DNA from: Bordetella sp. BOR01
GTDB lineage: Bacteria; Pseudomonadota; Gammaproteobacteria; Burkholderiales; Burkholderiaceae_B
Assembly (NCBI RefSeq): GCF_019218885.1
Contig: NZ_JAHUWT010000003.1
Coordinates: 1,364,001 to 1,428,000, forward strand
Reading direction: 5' to 3'
DNA length: 64,000 bases
The position numbers were made by a program, and so were the translations under genes. Every line of letters begins with the position of its first letter. Position 1 is the stretch's first letter. Positions 17,577-26,263 of this stretch are shown here, in pieces. The notes beneath the pieces were generated by a model. The model worked only from the letters and a program-made list of their open reading frames with translations. It did not search any database and was not told the DNA's origin.

Positions 17577-18966
17577 GCATGTCACCATTGCAATCAGTAT
17601 GCGTTCCGTCTTTAGAAGAGGGGAAGGTCAACAGCCGCATGAGCTCGGATACATCGTTCAAGGTATCGAGCTCGAATATCAGCTCGGCGCCGCGATGTGC
17701 GTGCTCTGTGCAGATGATGCCCTCGACGCAAGTCAGGTATTTGTGCTTGACCTCATCGTCGGAAAGGGGATCTTCCGGATCGCCATGCGATGTAACGCAT
17801 ACTCTATGGTATTGGCGCCCGTCCTTGGTGGTGATCGTCAACGGGTTCATTTTCCCCAATATCGCCCGTTCCCAGCTTGGGTTGACGATTATTCTCGTCT
17901 TGTGCCACTGCGCTTTCAGCCGGGAATCACGGGCCCCTTCATCGGTGAAAGTATGGACCGAAATTTCCTCGCGCATGAGTGCGGCGGCCACGCAATGATG
18001 CAGGCTGAACCGCGATTCTTCCCCATTTTTCGGTTCCGGAAACTTGATGATCTCGGGGAAGGTCGGGTTCACTTCCACGGCAACGGTTTCTACGTCGTCG
18101 GCGGCGATATCGTGCTGATTGACCAACTCAATCACACCGTCGATGATGCGTTGCATGAGATAACAGGCGGTGTACTTCTTGAAGCCGATCTGCATCACGC
18201 GAAAATCTTTGCCGGTGCCAAGCTCGAAGTCGATATCCGGCTGGCCTGCCAGTGCGTCGAAGTATCCTCTGACACCTTCCAGAATGTCGGGGACACCGGT
18301 CAGTCCCAACTTGGCAAGCCTCGCCGCATTGATGCCGTTTCTGCCGGCGACCCCAGCCTCGTAAAGATGGGCGCCCGTGCCCATCTGCCGCGTCGAGCCG
18401 CTGGCCTGGGAAACGGCCAGGCTGATCGCCATCTGAGTTTGCTTGGCATCCAGTTTGAACAGCTTTGCCGCGGCGGCGGCCACGCCGATGGTGCCCAGAT
18501 GAGGGGCCGTCAGCCATCCCCTGCCGGTGGCGCCGCTGTCTGTGAGGATCATGCCGGGCCGTGCCTGGACTTCGTATCCCAGGACGAAGGCTTCGAGAAT
18601 GTCCTTCCCTGTTGATTTGAGCTCTTCGCCCAAGGCGAACACGGCGGGAATGATATGGCAGGTGTACATGGACTCGGGCCAGCTGTCGTCTTCCAGCTCG
18701 GTACTGTGCGCGGCCGTGGCATTGACGAAGGCGGCAAGTTCCGCCGAGGTACGGAATCCGGCGCCCAGAACGCTGCTATGCGGATGCCCGCCGTGGCCGC
18801 GCGCGTAGCTTGCCAGCACTTGCCCTGCGTGGATGCGTGAACCTGCGACAGTCATCCCCAGGGCGCTGACACAGAGTGCCTTGGCCTTGTTCACCACCTC
18901 GGCATCGAACTGTTCGACGTTCATGCCATGCACGTATTCCGCTACTTGTTTGGTTGTCGTTGTCAC
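17569..18966 (-). CDS. MmgE/PrpD-family protein
   Basis: This 465-residue protein belongs to the 2-methylcitrate dehydratase / cis-aconitate decarboxylase family. Recognisable parts are the all-helical N-terminal domain with HSTELEDDSWPESMYTCHIIPAVFALGEEL, and VSQASGSTRQMGTGAHLYEAGVAGRNGINAARLAKLG near residues 195-231, corresponding to the family's conserved KPxxAG-type region. Members catalyse dehydration or isomerisation of branched tricarboxylates and related acids. The exact substrate is unknown. The gene is 66 bp downstream of the Bug receptor gene and overlaps the dehydrogenase gene, so the three are probably co-transcribed. Confidence 0.85.
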   Translation of the reverse strand: MTTTTKQVAEYVHGMNVEQFDAEVVNKAKALCVSALGMTVAGSRIHAGQVLASYARGHGGHPHSSVLGAGFRTSAELAAFVNATAAHSTELEDDSWPESMYTCHIIPAVFALGEELKSTGKDILEAFVLGYEVQARPGMILTDSGATGRGWLTAPHLGTIGVAAAAAKLFKLDAKQTQMAISLAVSQASGSTRQMGTGAHLYEAGVAGRNGINAARLAKLGLTGVPDILEGVRGYFDALAGQPDIDFELGTGKDFRVMQIGFKKYTACYLMQRIIDGVIELVNQHDIAADDVETVAVEVNPTFPEIIKFPEPKNGEESRFSLHHCVAAALMREEISVHTFTDEGARDSRLKAQWHKTRIIVNPSWERAILGKMNPLTITTKDGRQYHRVCVTSHGDPEDPLSDDEVKHKYLTCVEGIICTEHAHRGAELIFELDTLNDVSELMRLLTFPSSKDGTHTDCNGDMHG

Positions 18967-19032
18967 TCTTCATCCTTTTGATGTAGTCCACATGGCTGTG
19001 GCCAACCAATACAACAGGGCGTGTGGCCGGAT

Positions 19033-20022
19033 TCAGGCCAGATTCAGATTCAGTTCCTTGATCAGTGTCGAAAACGCATCGGCCTCTCGGTGCAGGGTCT
19101 GGCTAATATCAGCGCCATCCATGTAGCGGGCCTCTCCGCCGAGTTTTGAGAATTGCGCCTTGACTGACTCCGTGCCCAGGACTTCCCGCAGTTCGTTGGA
19201 AAACCGCTTGAGAATTTCCGGCGGCGTCTGCCGGGGCGCCCAAAGACAGATCCAGGTATCGAAATCCATCGCGGAGAGCCCCGCTTCGATCATGGTCGGT
19301 ACATTGGGAAAGGCGGCGCTGCGTTCTTTGCTGGTAATGGCAAGGAGCTTGAGATTTCCTGCATGGACGTGGGGAAAAGAGATTCCCGGATCGATGGCGA
19401 AATCAGTTTCGCCGGCAAGCACCGCCTGCAATGCCGCCGCCGAGCCGCGGTAGGGAACGTGGAGCGCAGTCACGTCCGCCTGTTTCAAGAACATTTCCGC
19501 CACCAGATGGGGCGGAGACCCGGGGCCGGCTGAGGCATACGTCACTTTTCTGGGGTTGGCCTGAGCATGGGCAATCAGCTCTTTGAGGTTCTGCGCGGGA
19601 AAGTCCTTTCTAAGAATGAGATACAGCTGGAATCGTCCCAGGGCGGCAAACGGCTCCAGGCTATTCACCGCACTGGAATCCATGTTGAAAAGAAAGGGGT
19701 TGGCCGTTACTTGGGTGGACGGACCAAGCAGGAAGGTGTAGCCATCGGGCGGGGCCCGCACGACCTGGGTTGTCGCGATGTTGCCGCTGGCGCCCGATCT
19801 GTTTTCAATCAATACCGGCTGGCTGATTCGTTCGTTGAGCGCCTGGGACACGATGCGAGCCATGACATCGGCGCCCCCGCCGGGAGGCCAGCCTAGAACC
19901 AGCCGAATCGGCTGGCCAGGCCATTCAGGACGAGCGTACAACGCAGGCGACAGCGCCGACAGGCCCAGGGCCAGGAGCATTTGCGACGCCTCTCGCCGCG
20001 ATACCGCCAGGTTCCGTTTCAT
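19033..20022 (-). CDS. Bug-family tripartite tricarboxylate receptor
   Basis: This 329-residue protein starts at ATG 20022, which has AAGGAGA about 8 bases upstream. The signal peptide is of the twin-arginine kind (SRREASQMLLALGLSALSP). The mature part has Bug hallmarks: WPGQPIRLVLGWPPGGGADVMAR, ENRSGASGNIATTQVVRAPPDGYTFLLG and FAALGRFQLYLILRKDF. Bug receptors bind carboxylates in the periplasm, and genomes of this family carry many of them without cognate membrane genes, as here. It heads the operon with the MmgE/PrpD and dehydrogenase genes. Confidence 0.88.
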   Translation of the reverse strand: MKRNLAVSRREASQMLLALGLSALSPALYARPEWPGQPIRLVLGWPPGGGADVMARIVSQALNERISQPVLIENRSGASGNIATTQVVRAPPDGYTFLLGPSTQVTANPFLFNMDSSAVNSLEPFAALGRFQLYLILRKDFPAQNLKELIAHAQANPRKVTYASAGPGSPPHLVAEMFLKQADVTALHVPYRGSAAALQAVLAGETDFAIDPGISFPHVHAGNLKLLAITSKERSAAFPNVPTMIEAGLSAMDFDTWICLWAPRQTPPEILKRFSNELREVLGTESVKAQFSKLGGEARYMDGADISQTLHREADAFSTLIKELNLNLA

Positions 20023-20052
20023 CTCTGATGTCTCCTTATCTTTATTATGCTG

Positions 20053-20080
20053 ATTTGATATATCAGTTATGATATCAAAT
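20053..20080. promoter_or_regulatory. palindromic operator upstream of Bug-PrpD operon
   Basis: Nine-base arms ATTTGATAT and ATATCAAAT are perfectly complementary and separated by 10 bases. Each half itself contains a small palindrome (TGATATATCA at 20056-20065 and TGATATCA at 20070-20077). The site ends 31 bp before the receptor start on the minus strand, where a promoter is expected. The layout suits a dimeric repressor of GntR type, but no such regulator gene lies next to this operon. Confidence 0.6.
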
Positions 20081-20138
20081 GCCGGACAAAGACAAAAGGC
20101 ATCAGGACCAGGGGTGCCACCCAGGCGCCAGCGGCGTA

Positions 20139-20774
20139 TCAACCCAGCCCGTTATAGGCCAGCCGCGCCGCCAGCGCCGCCATCAGGACGGCGATGACAC
20201 CGTCGAGGATGCGCCACGCTCGCGGATCCGCAAACCACGGGGCGAACAGCCGCGACCCCAGGCCGAGCACGGCCAGCCACAGCAGGCTGGCCGTCAGCGC
20301 CCCGGCCGCGAAGGCCAGCCTGGCCTGGTCGAAGCCGTGCGCCAGCGACCCCACCACCATGATGTCCAGCCAGAAATGCGGGTTCAGCAGGGTGAAGCCC
20401 GCCGCGCCCAGCAGCGCCGCGCGGCGTGACGGCACCGCCTCGCGCGCCGCCACCAGGCCGCCTTGCGCCCGCAGCGCGCGCCGCGCCGACTGCAGTGCAT
20501 ACCAGGCCAGGAACGCCACGCCGAACCACAATATGGCGTGCGTCAGCCAGGGGAACCACGCGGCCACCGCTTGCAGCCCCCATGCGCTGGCAAAGATGAA
20601 CACCGCGTCTATTGCCGCGCACAGCGCCAGCACGCTCAGCAAGTGCGCGCGCATCAGCCCCTGCCGCAGGATGAACGCGCTCTGCGCGCCCACCACCGCG
20701 AACAGCCCCAGGCCCGTGGCGGTGCCACTGGCCCAGGCAGTCAACAAGGTGGGAAACGAAGCAAGCGTGAACAT
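20139..20774 (-). CDS. argO: LysE/ArgO-family amino-acid exporter
   Basis: This 211-residue membrane protein has about six hydrophobic spans. It shows the LysE/ArgO start TGLGLFAVVGAQSAFILRQG and the central GFTLLNPHFWLDIMVVGSLA. The family exports basic amino acids such as arginine or lysine. The divergent gene at 20897 encodes a LysR regulator that matches ArgP, and the argO-argP pair is a well known divergent arrangement. That pairing supports the assignment more than the sequence alone. Confidence 0.85.
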   Translation of the reverse strand: MFTLASFPTLLTAWASGTATGLGLFAVVGAQSAFILRQGLMRAHLLSVLALCAAIDAVFIFASAWGLQAVAAWFPWLTHAILWFGVAFLAWYALQSARRALRAQGGLVAAREAVPSRRAALLGAAGFTLLNPHFWLDIMVVGSLAHGFDQARLAFAAGALTASLLWLAVLGLGSRLFAPWFADPRAWRILDGVIAVLMAALAARLAYNGLG

Positions 20775-20857
20775 GGCCAGGCGGTCCGAAAAAAACAGCG
20801 CCGCGGCAATTCGCCGCGGCCAGAGACTGCATTCTGACTTGCCTGGAATATGAAATA

Positions 20858-20878
20858 CAGCTAATTTTATTTAAGCTG
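20858..20878. promoter_or_regulatory. putative LysR-type (ArgP) binding site in argO-argP intergenic region
   Basis: CAGCT (20858-20862) and AGCTG (20874-20878) form an inverted repeat around 11 A/T bases, the spacing usual for LysR half-sites. It lies in the only AT-rich part of the 122-bp divergent intergenic region, 18 bp before argP. Confidence 0.4.
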
Positions 20879-20896
20879 ATTAAGAATATCTAATGT

Positions 20897-21796
20897 ATGA
20901 AACTCGATCATGGCAATCTGCGGGCGCTGGCCGCGGTGGTGCGCGAAGGCAGCTTCGAGCGTGCCGCGGCGGCGCTGAATGTGACGCCGTCGGCCGTCTC
21001 GCAGCGGATCAAGGCACTGGAAGCCCGCATTGGCCGCCTGCTGGTGCAGCGCACCGTGCCGGCCGTGGCCACGCCCGATGGGCAAGTGCTGGTGCAATTG
21101 GCCGAGCAGGCCGCGTTGCTCGAGCACGACGCGCTCGATCGCCTGGGCCTGGAAGGCGATGCCGTGCCGTACGCCAGCATCGCGGTGGCGGTCAACCACG
21201 ACAGCCTGGAAACCTGGTTCATGGACGCGGCCCGGTTGTTCGCCGCGCACAGCCGCGCTACGCTGGACTTGCAATCCGAAGACCAGGACCATACCGCCGC
21301 CCTGTTGCGCAACGGCTCGGTATTGGGCGCCGTGACGGCTTTGGCCGACCCGGTGCAGGGTTGCCGCATCCACGCATTGGGCAGCATGCGCTATGTGGCC
21401 AGCTGCACGCCGGAGTTCCATGCGCGGCACTTCGCGCAGGGCGTCAATGCCCGCACGCTGGCCAGCGCGCCGGTGCTGGTATTCAACCGCAAAGACGCGC
21501 TGCAGGCGCGCTTCGCGCGCAAGGTGATGGGCAATGCCGCGTGGCAGCCGCCGGTGTGGTGGCTGCCTTCGTCGCGCGCCTTCGTGCAGGCCACGCTGGA
21601 CGGCCTGGGCTGGACCATGAATCCGCTGCCGATGATTCGCGACGACCTTGATGCTGGTCGTCTGGTGCCCCTGCGCGCACGCGCCACGGAAGACGTGCCG
21701 CTCTATTGGCAGCACTGGCGGGTAAACTCGCAGGCTATGGAAGCCTTGACCGATTCGGTCCTGGCGGCCGCCGGCAGCCTGGTCCGGCGGCGTTAA
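20897..21796 (+). CDS. argP: LysR-family regulator ArgP
   Basis: This 299-residue protein has an N-terminal winged helix with MKLDHGNLRALAAVVREGSFERAAAALNVTPSAVSQRIKALEARIG, very close to the ArgP/LysG pattern (ALNVTPSAVSQRIKALE). The C-terminal LysR effector domain includes VLVFNRKDALQ near residue 195 and GLGWTMNPLPMI near 240, both typical of ArgP. ArgP activates the exporter gene argO in response to arginine or lysine. Here the exporter gene is divergent from it, as in other genomes. Confidence 0.88.
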   Translation: MKLDHGNLRALAAVVREGSFERAAAALNVTPSAVSQRIKALEARIGRLLVQRTVPAVATPDGQVLVQLAEQAALLEHDALDRLGLEGDAVPYASIAVAVNHDSLETWFMDAARLFAAHSRATLDLQSEDQDHTAALLRNGSVLGAVTALADPVQGCRIHALGSMRYVASCTPEFHARHFAQGVNARTLASAPVLVFNRKDALQARFARKVMGNAAWQPPVWWLPSSRAFVQATLDGLGWTMNPLPMIRDDLDAGRLVPLRARATEDVPLYWQHWRVNSQAMEALTDSVLAAAGSLVRRR

Positions 21797-21841
21797 CCCG
21801 CCAGGCTCGATCGCGGGCCGGCAGCATCGGAGGTGTCTCTC

Positions 21842-22327
21842 ATGAAAATCCGTCAGTGGGCGCTGGTCGCCGCGCTGGGCCTGTGCACTGCCACGTCGGC
21901 CTGGGCCAGCGATTTCAAGGTTGGCCAGATCGAGATCGACGACCTGTGGGTGCGGGCCACTGCGCCCGGCCAGGCCAACGGCGCCGGCTACATGGAAATC
22001 GACAACGACGCCAAGACCGCCGACCAGTTGCTGTCCGTCACGTCGGATGCGGCCGAGCGGGTCGAACTGCACACGGTGCAAACCGAAAACGGCGTGGCAC
22101 GCATGCGCCACCTGCCCGACGGCATCGCGGTGCCGGCCAATGGCGAGGTCAAGCTGGCGCCGGGCGGCTACCACGTCATGTTCCTGAAACTGAAGCAGCC
22201 GTTCGCCGAGGGCACCGAAGTGCCCGCCACGCTGAAGTTCCAGAACGCCGGCGAAGTCGCCGTCAAATTCAAGGTCAAGCCCATCGGCCACAACCCCGGC
22301 ATGCACGGCATGAACATGAAGCACTGA
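21842..22327 (+). CDS. periplasmic copper chaperone PCuAC
   Basis: This 161-residue protein has a signal peptide (MKIRQWALVAALGLCTATSAWAS) and a PCuAC fold (DUF461). The copper ligand motif is visible as H near residue 77 in VELHTVQ, M in RMRHLPDG, and HVM in GGYHVMFLKL, which matches the H...M...HxM pattern. A Met/His-rich tail (HNPGMHGMNMKH) could add copper sites. Such proteins deliver Cu(I) to cytochrome oxidase. The ATG at 21842 follows GGAGGT by 7 bases. No SCO or oxidase gene lies beside it, so its partners are elsewhere. Confidence 0.88.
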   Translation: MKIRQWALVAALGLCTATSAWASDFKVGQIEIDDLWVRATAPGQANGAGYMEIDNDAKTADQLLSVTSDAAERVELHTVQTENGVARMRHLPDGIAVPANGEVKLAPGGYHVMFLKLKQPFAEGTEVPATLKFQNAGEVAVKFKVKPIGHNPGMHGMNMKH

Positions 22328-22372
22328 GCACCCCCTCCAGCACGGCCCGCCTCACGCATCCATCAAACGAAT

Positions 22373-22409
22373 GGCCCATTCCAGCCGCGCAGGGTGGCTG
22401 GAATGGGCC
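22373..22409 (+). terminator. perfect 14-bp hairpin terminator
   Basis: GGCCCATTCCAGCC and GGCTGGAATGGGCC pair perfectly around a 9-base loop, followed by a T-rich stretch (CTTTTCTTCTT) about 12 bases later. It lies between the convergent PCuAC and yggS genes. Only the plus strand shows the T-rich tail. Confidence 0.65.
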
Positions 22410-22524
22410 GGCCCCGCCCGCTTTTCTTCTTCTCAAAAGCGGCGCCCAGGATGCAAAAACGCGACACGTCCCAGCGGCAAGGCGCTCACGCCACCCCATC
22501 ACCAGAACAAGCCCTCAAACGCAA

Positions 22525-23253
22525 CTAGACATAGCCCCGCGCCCCAAACACCGCACTACCAATCCGCACTTCAGTCGCCCCCTCTTCAATAGCGACCTCG
22601 AAATCCCCACTCATCCCCATCGATAGCCGATCCAGCCGCACGCCGGCCATGCTCTCTGCCCGCAACCGGTCGCGCAATTCCCGCAACGCCCGAAAGCACG
22701 CCCGCACGGCCGCGGTGTCATTGGACTGCATTGCCAGCGTCATCAGCCCCTGCACCCGCAGGGCCGGGCATTCGCTGGCCACGATGCGCAGGAAGTCCGG
22801 CACTGCCTGGATATCCAGCCCATGTTTGCTGGGCTCGGGCGAGGTCTTGACCTGCACCAGCACATCCAGGGCGCGGTCCTCGGCCTGCAGCCGGCGCTGC
22901 AAGGCATAGGCCAGGTCCAGGCGGTCCAGGGATTGCACTTCGGCCGCGTCGCGCGCGGCATCCTTGGCCTTGTTGGTTTGCAGATGGCCGATCATTACCC
23001 ATTGGATATCCAGGTCGGCCAGCGGGCCGGCCTTCTGGCGGATTTCCTGGGTCTTGTTCTCGCCGAACCGGCGAAAGCCCAGCGCGGCCGCCTGGCGCAC
23101 CGCCTGCGGCCCGAACGTCTTGCTGACCGGCAGCAGCGCTACGCTGTCCGGTGCGCGGCCGGATCGTGCGCAAGCCGCCTCGATGCGCTGCCGCAACTGT
23201 GCCACGCGGGCTGTCATAGCGTCGTCGGAACTCATGCCTGTGGGGGATTCCAT
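22525..23253 (-). CDS. yggS: YggS-family PLP-binding protein
   Basis: This 242-residue protein matches the YggS/PLPBP family, which binds pyridoxal phosphate and controls its cellular balance but has no known enzyme activity. Visible are LLPVSKTFGPQAVRQA with the PLP lysine near residue 45, FGENKTQEIRQK near 64, WVMIGHLQTNKAK near 85, and the C-terminal LSMGMSGDFEVAIEEGATEVRIGSAVFG phosphate-binding region. A start at MSSDD (23235) is equally plausible. It is convergent with the PCuAC gene and divergent from the aminotransferase gene. Confidence 0.92.
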   Translation of the reverse strand: MESPTGMSSDDAMTARVAQLRQRIEAACARSGRAPDSVALLPVSKTFGPQAVRQAAALGFRRFGENKTQEIRQKAGPLADLDIQWVMIGHLQTNKAKDAARDAAEVQSLDRLDLAYALQRRLQAEDRALDVLVQVKTSPEPSKHGLDIQAVPDFLRIVASECPALRVQGLMTLAMQSNDTAAVRACFRALRELRDRLRAESMAGVRLDRLSMGMSGDFEVAIEEGATEVRIGSAVFGARGYV

Positions 23254-23448
23254 ACAAAAAGCCCATCATAATCGCCGCCCGCGCACCCGGCCGGGGCAAC
23301 GGGCCGCCAGTGCGTTGACCGCCTTTGGGGGCAGGCATAGAATCGTCTGGCATTTGCTTATATTCCAAAGTTCTATGCCGTCGGCGCAGTCACGGTACCC
23401 GCCGCCACGCCGATGCTCTCTTCTTCCTAGCCGGCCCCGCCTTCCATC

Positions 23449-24690
23449 ATGTCTTCCGCAGCACCCAGCTACGCGTTCGCCACCCCCTTCCAAACGCCCG
23501 CCGCCTCGCCCATTCGCTCGCTGATGTCGTATGCGATGCGCCCGGGCAGCATTTCCATGGCGGGCGGCTATCCCGCCCAGGAACTGTTCGACATCGACGG
23601 CCTGACCACCGCGTCGAACCAGGTACTGGCCCGCCTGGGGGCCTGCCTGCAGTATTCCAACATCGACGGGCAGGCCAGCCTGCGCGCCGAACTGGGACGC
23701 CTGACGGCCGAGCGGGGGCTGGTGTGCGACCCGGATACCGAACTGGCCGTTACCGGCGGATCGCAGCAGGCGCTGGCGCTGGTCAGCCGGGTGATGCTGC
23801 AGCCGGGCGACCATGCTTTCATCGAAAGCCCGGCATTTCCCAATTCGGTGCAGGCGCTGCGCTACACCGGCGCCACGGTCCACCCCGTGGCGTCCGGGCC
23901 GGACGGCATCGATATCGACGCGCTGGACGACATGGCCACCCGGCTCAAGCCCAAGATCGTCTGTGTGGTGGCGTCGTTCTCGAACCCGTGCGGTGCCACC
24001 ATCAGCCGGCAGCGCCGCCTGCGCCTGCTGGAACTGGCCGTCAAGCACCAGTTCCTGATCGTCGAAGACGACCCCTATGGCGAATTGCGCTTCGCGGGAG
24101 AACCAGTGCCGCCCATTGCCGCGCTGGCCGAAGGCCAGGCACGCCACTGGGCGGTGTATATCTCGACCATGTCCAAGACCATGGCGCCGGCATTGCGCAT
24201 CGGCTGGCTGGTGGCCCCGGCCGAGGTGCGCCGCCGCTGCGTGGGTGCCAAGGCCGCCGACGACATGGCTTCGTCGGCCTGGATCCAGGAAGTGGTGGCG
24301 CAGTACCTGGCCAACGGCCGCTACCAGCAGCACGTGCCGCGCATCCGCGCCGCCTACGGGGCCCGTTGCGACGCGCTGGCGCAAGCGCTGGACCAATACC
24401 TGGCTGGCCGCGTCACGTTCCGCAAGCCCGAGGGCGGCATGTTCTTCTGGGGGCGCCTGAACGGCGAGGTCGATGCCACGCGGCTGCTGCCGTATGCCAT
24501 CGAGCAAGGCATCGTCTACGTGCCCGGCAAGGCGTTCTACGCCGACCCGCAGCAGGCCGACCTGAACGCCATGCGCATGTCGTTTGCCACGATGAACGAA
24601 GGCCTGATCACCCAGGGCATCCAGCGCCTGGCCCAGGCGCTGGATGCCTGCGAGGCCAACGCGCCGGTATCGGTGTCGCTGGCAGCCTGA
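23449..24690 (+). CDS. class I/II PLP-dependent aminotransferase
   Basis: This 413-residue fold-type I aminotransferase resembles the 2-aminoadipate / MocR-like branch but lacks a helix-turn-helix domain. Visible are GSQQALALVSRVML near residue 102, ASFSNPCGATISRQRR near 181, EDDPYGELRF near 205, and the PLP-lysine region YISTMSKTMAPALRIGW near 238. The C-terminal arginine region (MRMSFATMNEGLI) binds the substrate carboxylate. The amino acid substrate is not evident. It stands alone, between yggS and a small membrane protein gene. Confidence 0.85.
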   Translation: MSSAAPSYAFATPFQTPAASPIRSLMSYAMRPGSISMAGGYPAQELFDIDGLTTASNQVLARLGACLQYSNIDGQASLRAELGRLTAERGLVCDPDTELAVTGGSQQALALVSRVMLQPGDHAFIESPAFPNSVQALRYTGATVHPVASGPDGIDIDALDDMATRLKPKIVCVVASFSNPCGATISRQRRLRLLELAVKHQFLIVEDDPYGELRFAGEPVPPIAALAEGQARHWAVYISTMSKTMAPALRIGWLVAPAEVRRRCVGAKAADDMASSAWIQEVVAQYLANGRYQQHVPRIRAAYGARCDALAQALDQYLAGRVTFRKPEGGMFFWGRLNGEVDATRLLPYAIEQGIVYVPGKAFYADPQQADLNAMRMSFATMNEGLITQGIQRLAQALDACEANAPVSVSLAA

Positions 24691-24721
24691 CAGGGGCGCC
24701 CGTTACCGGGCGCCCGCGGCG

Positions 24722-25198
24722 CTAGCGCTTGCGCCGGTACAGCAGCGAAATCTTCGCGAAGGCAATTTGCAGTTCACGCGTGCCGCCCTGGAACACCACC
24801 GGGCGGCCGCGCTGCGTGAACACCACCAGCCGCTTCGAGAACAGCAGCGGCACGAACTTGGCGAACTGCACTTCCTGCCAGGCGACTTCGCGCCGCGTGA
24901 TCCAGGTCTGGCGCAGGCCGGTCTCGTCGATGGTGGTGATGGACTTCTGCATGTGCCAGGACACCAGCACCAGCCCCAGGAAGCACAGCACCACGATGAC
25001 CCCCAGCACAGTGCTGACCTGCCCGGGCGCCAGGCGGATAGCCGAGGACACGATCTGCACCCCGATGATGGCCAGGATCACCCAGGCCAGGATGCGCACC
25101 CAGTCGGGCCAGGCCTGGCCCGATAGCGGCAGCGGGCCGATCTCGCGCAGCAGGGCGTCGCGTTCGTCCGTGGAGGGGGCAGAAAAAAGTGAAGTCAT
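24722..25198 (-). CDS. small membrane protein of unknown function
   Basis: This 158-residue protein (from MTSLFSAP at 25198; a TTG at 25222 would add eight) has two hydrophobic segments at about residues 35-55 and 62-82. A soluble C-terminal domain with a regular hydrophobic pattern (SITTIDETGLRQTWITRREVAWQEVQ) could be a bacterial PH-like beta domain. I do not recognise a specific family. It converges with the aminotransferase gene and is 82 bp downstream of mvaB on the same strand. Confidence 0.7.
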   Translation of the reverse strand: MTSLFSAPSTDERDALLREIGPLPLSGQAWPDWVRILAWVILAIIGVQIVSSAIRLAPGQVSTVLGVIVVLCFLGLVLVSWHMQKSITTIDETGLRQTWITRREVAWQEVQFAKFVPLLFSKRLVVFTQRGRPVVFQGGTRELQIAFAKISLLYRRKR

Positions 25199-25279
25199 GG
25201 CGGACGATTCCCGATGGCGCAATGCAGGCGGCGGCCGGATGGCCGTGCCTGGCGCGCATTCTACGTGGCTTTGGCGCGC

Positions 25280-26188
25280 TCAGGCCGCGCGCTTGGCCGC
25301 GATGGCATTGCCCGCCCGGCTGCCGCCCTTGCGGTTCAGGTGGGCCGACACCCACTGGCCGGTGTCGACCACGGCATCCAGATCGATCCCGGTGTCGATG
25401 TCCAGGCCGCGCAGCATGTACAGCACATCTTCGGTGGCGACGTTGCCGGTGGCGCCCTTGGCGTATGGGCAGCCGCCCAGGCCGGCCACCGAGGTGTGGA
25501 TGATGCTGATGCCGGTTTCAAGCGCCGCCAGGATATTGGCCAGGGCCTGGCCATAGGTATCGTGGAAGTGCGCCGACACGCGGCCCGGGTCGGCCACCTG
25601 GGTTACCGCGGCCATCACGTTGCGCACGCGTTGCGGCGTGCCCACGCCAATAGTGTCGGCCACGTCGATTTCGTCGCAACCCAGGGCCATCAGGCGACGC
25701 GCCACGTCTACCACCGCATCGACGGGCACTTCGCCCTGGTACGGACAGCCCAGCGCGCAACTGATGGCACCGCGCACGCGCACGCCAGCCGCCCGCGCGG
25801 CCTGGGCCACCGGCTCGAAGCGGGCGATGGATTCGGCGATGGAGCAATTGATGTTCTTCTGCGAAAACGCCTCGCTGGCCGCGCCGAAGATCACCACTTC
25901 GTTGGCCTTGGCCGCCAGCGCGCCTTCCAGGCCCTTCATGTTGGGAGTCAGCACCGAATAGATCACACCCGGCTTGCGCTGGATGCGGGCCATGACGTCG
26001 GTGGCATCGGCCATTTGCGGCACCCACTTGGGTGATACGAACGACGTGGCCTCGATATTGGGAAAGCCGGCAGCGGTCAGGCGGTCGACCAGTTCGACCT
26101 TGATGTCGGTGGAGATCAGTTCTTTTTCGTTCTGCAGGCCGTCGCGGGGCGAAACCTCGACGATCTTGACTCGGGTAGGCAGCGACAT
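25280..26188 (-). CDS. mvaB: hydroxymethylglutaryl-CoA lyase
   Basis: This 302-residue TIM-barrel enzyme splits 3-hydroxy-3-methylglutaryl-CoA into acetyl-CoA and acetoacetate, the last step of leucine breakdown. Visible are VEVSPRDGLQNEKE with the metal Asp and catalytic Arg, VSAHFHDTYGQALANI with the metal histidines, and the signature SVAGLGGCPYAKGATGNVATED with the catalytic Cys. Its length matches the family. The other leucine-pathway genes are not in this window. Confidence 0.93.
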   Translation of the reverse strand: MSLPTRVKIVEVSPRDGLQNEKELISTDIKVELVDRLTAAGFPNIEATSFVSPKWVPQMADATDVMARIQRKPGVIYSVLTPNMKGLEGALAAKANEVVIFGAASEAFSQKNINCSIAESIARFEPVAQAARAAGVRVRGAISCALGCPYQGEVPVDAVVDVARRLMALGCDEIDVADTIGVGTPQRVRNVMAAVTQVADPGRVSAHFHDTYGQALANILAALETGISIIHTSVAGLGGCPYAKGATGNVATEDVLYMLRGLDIDTGIDLDAVVDTGQWVSAHLNRKGGSRAGNAIAAKRAA

Positions 26189-26263
26189 GTCTCTTCCTGT
26201 AGTAAAGGCGGGTCGCGCCGGGCGGACGCGCCGAGAGGGGTAACCATAATAGTAGCGCCGCCG

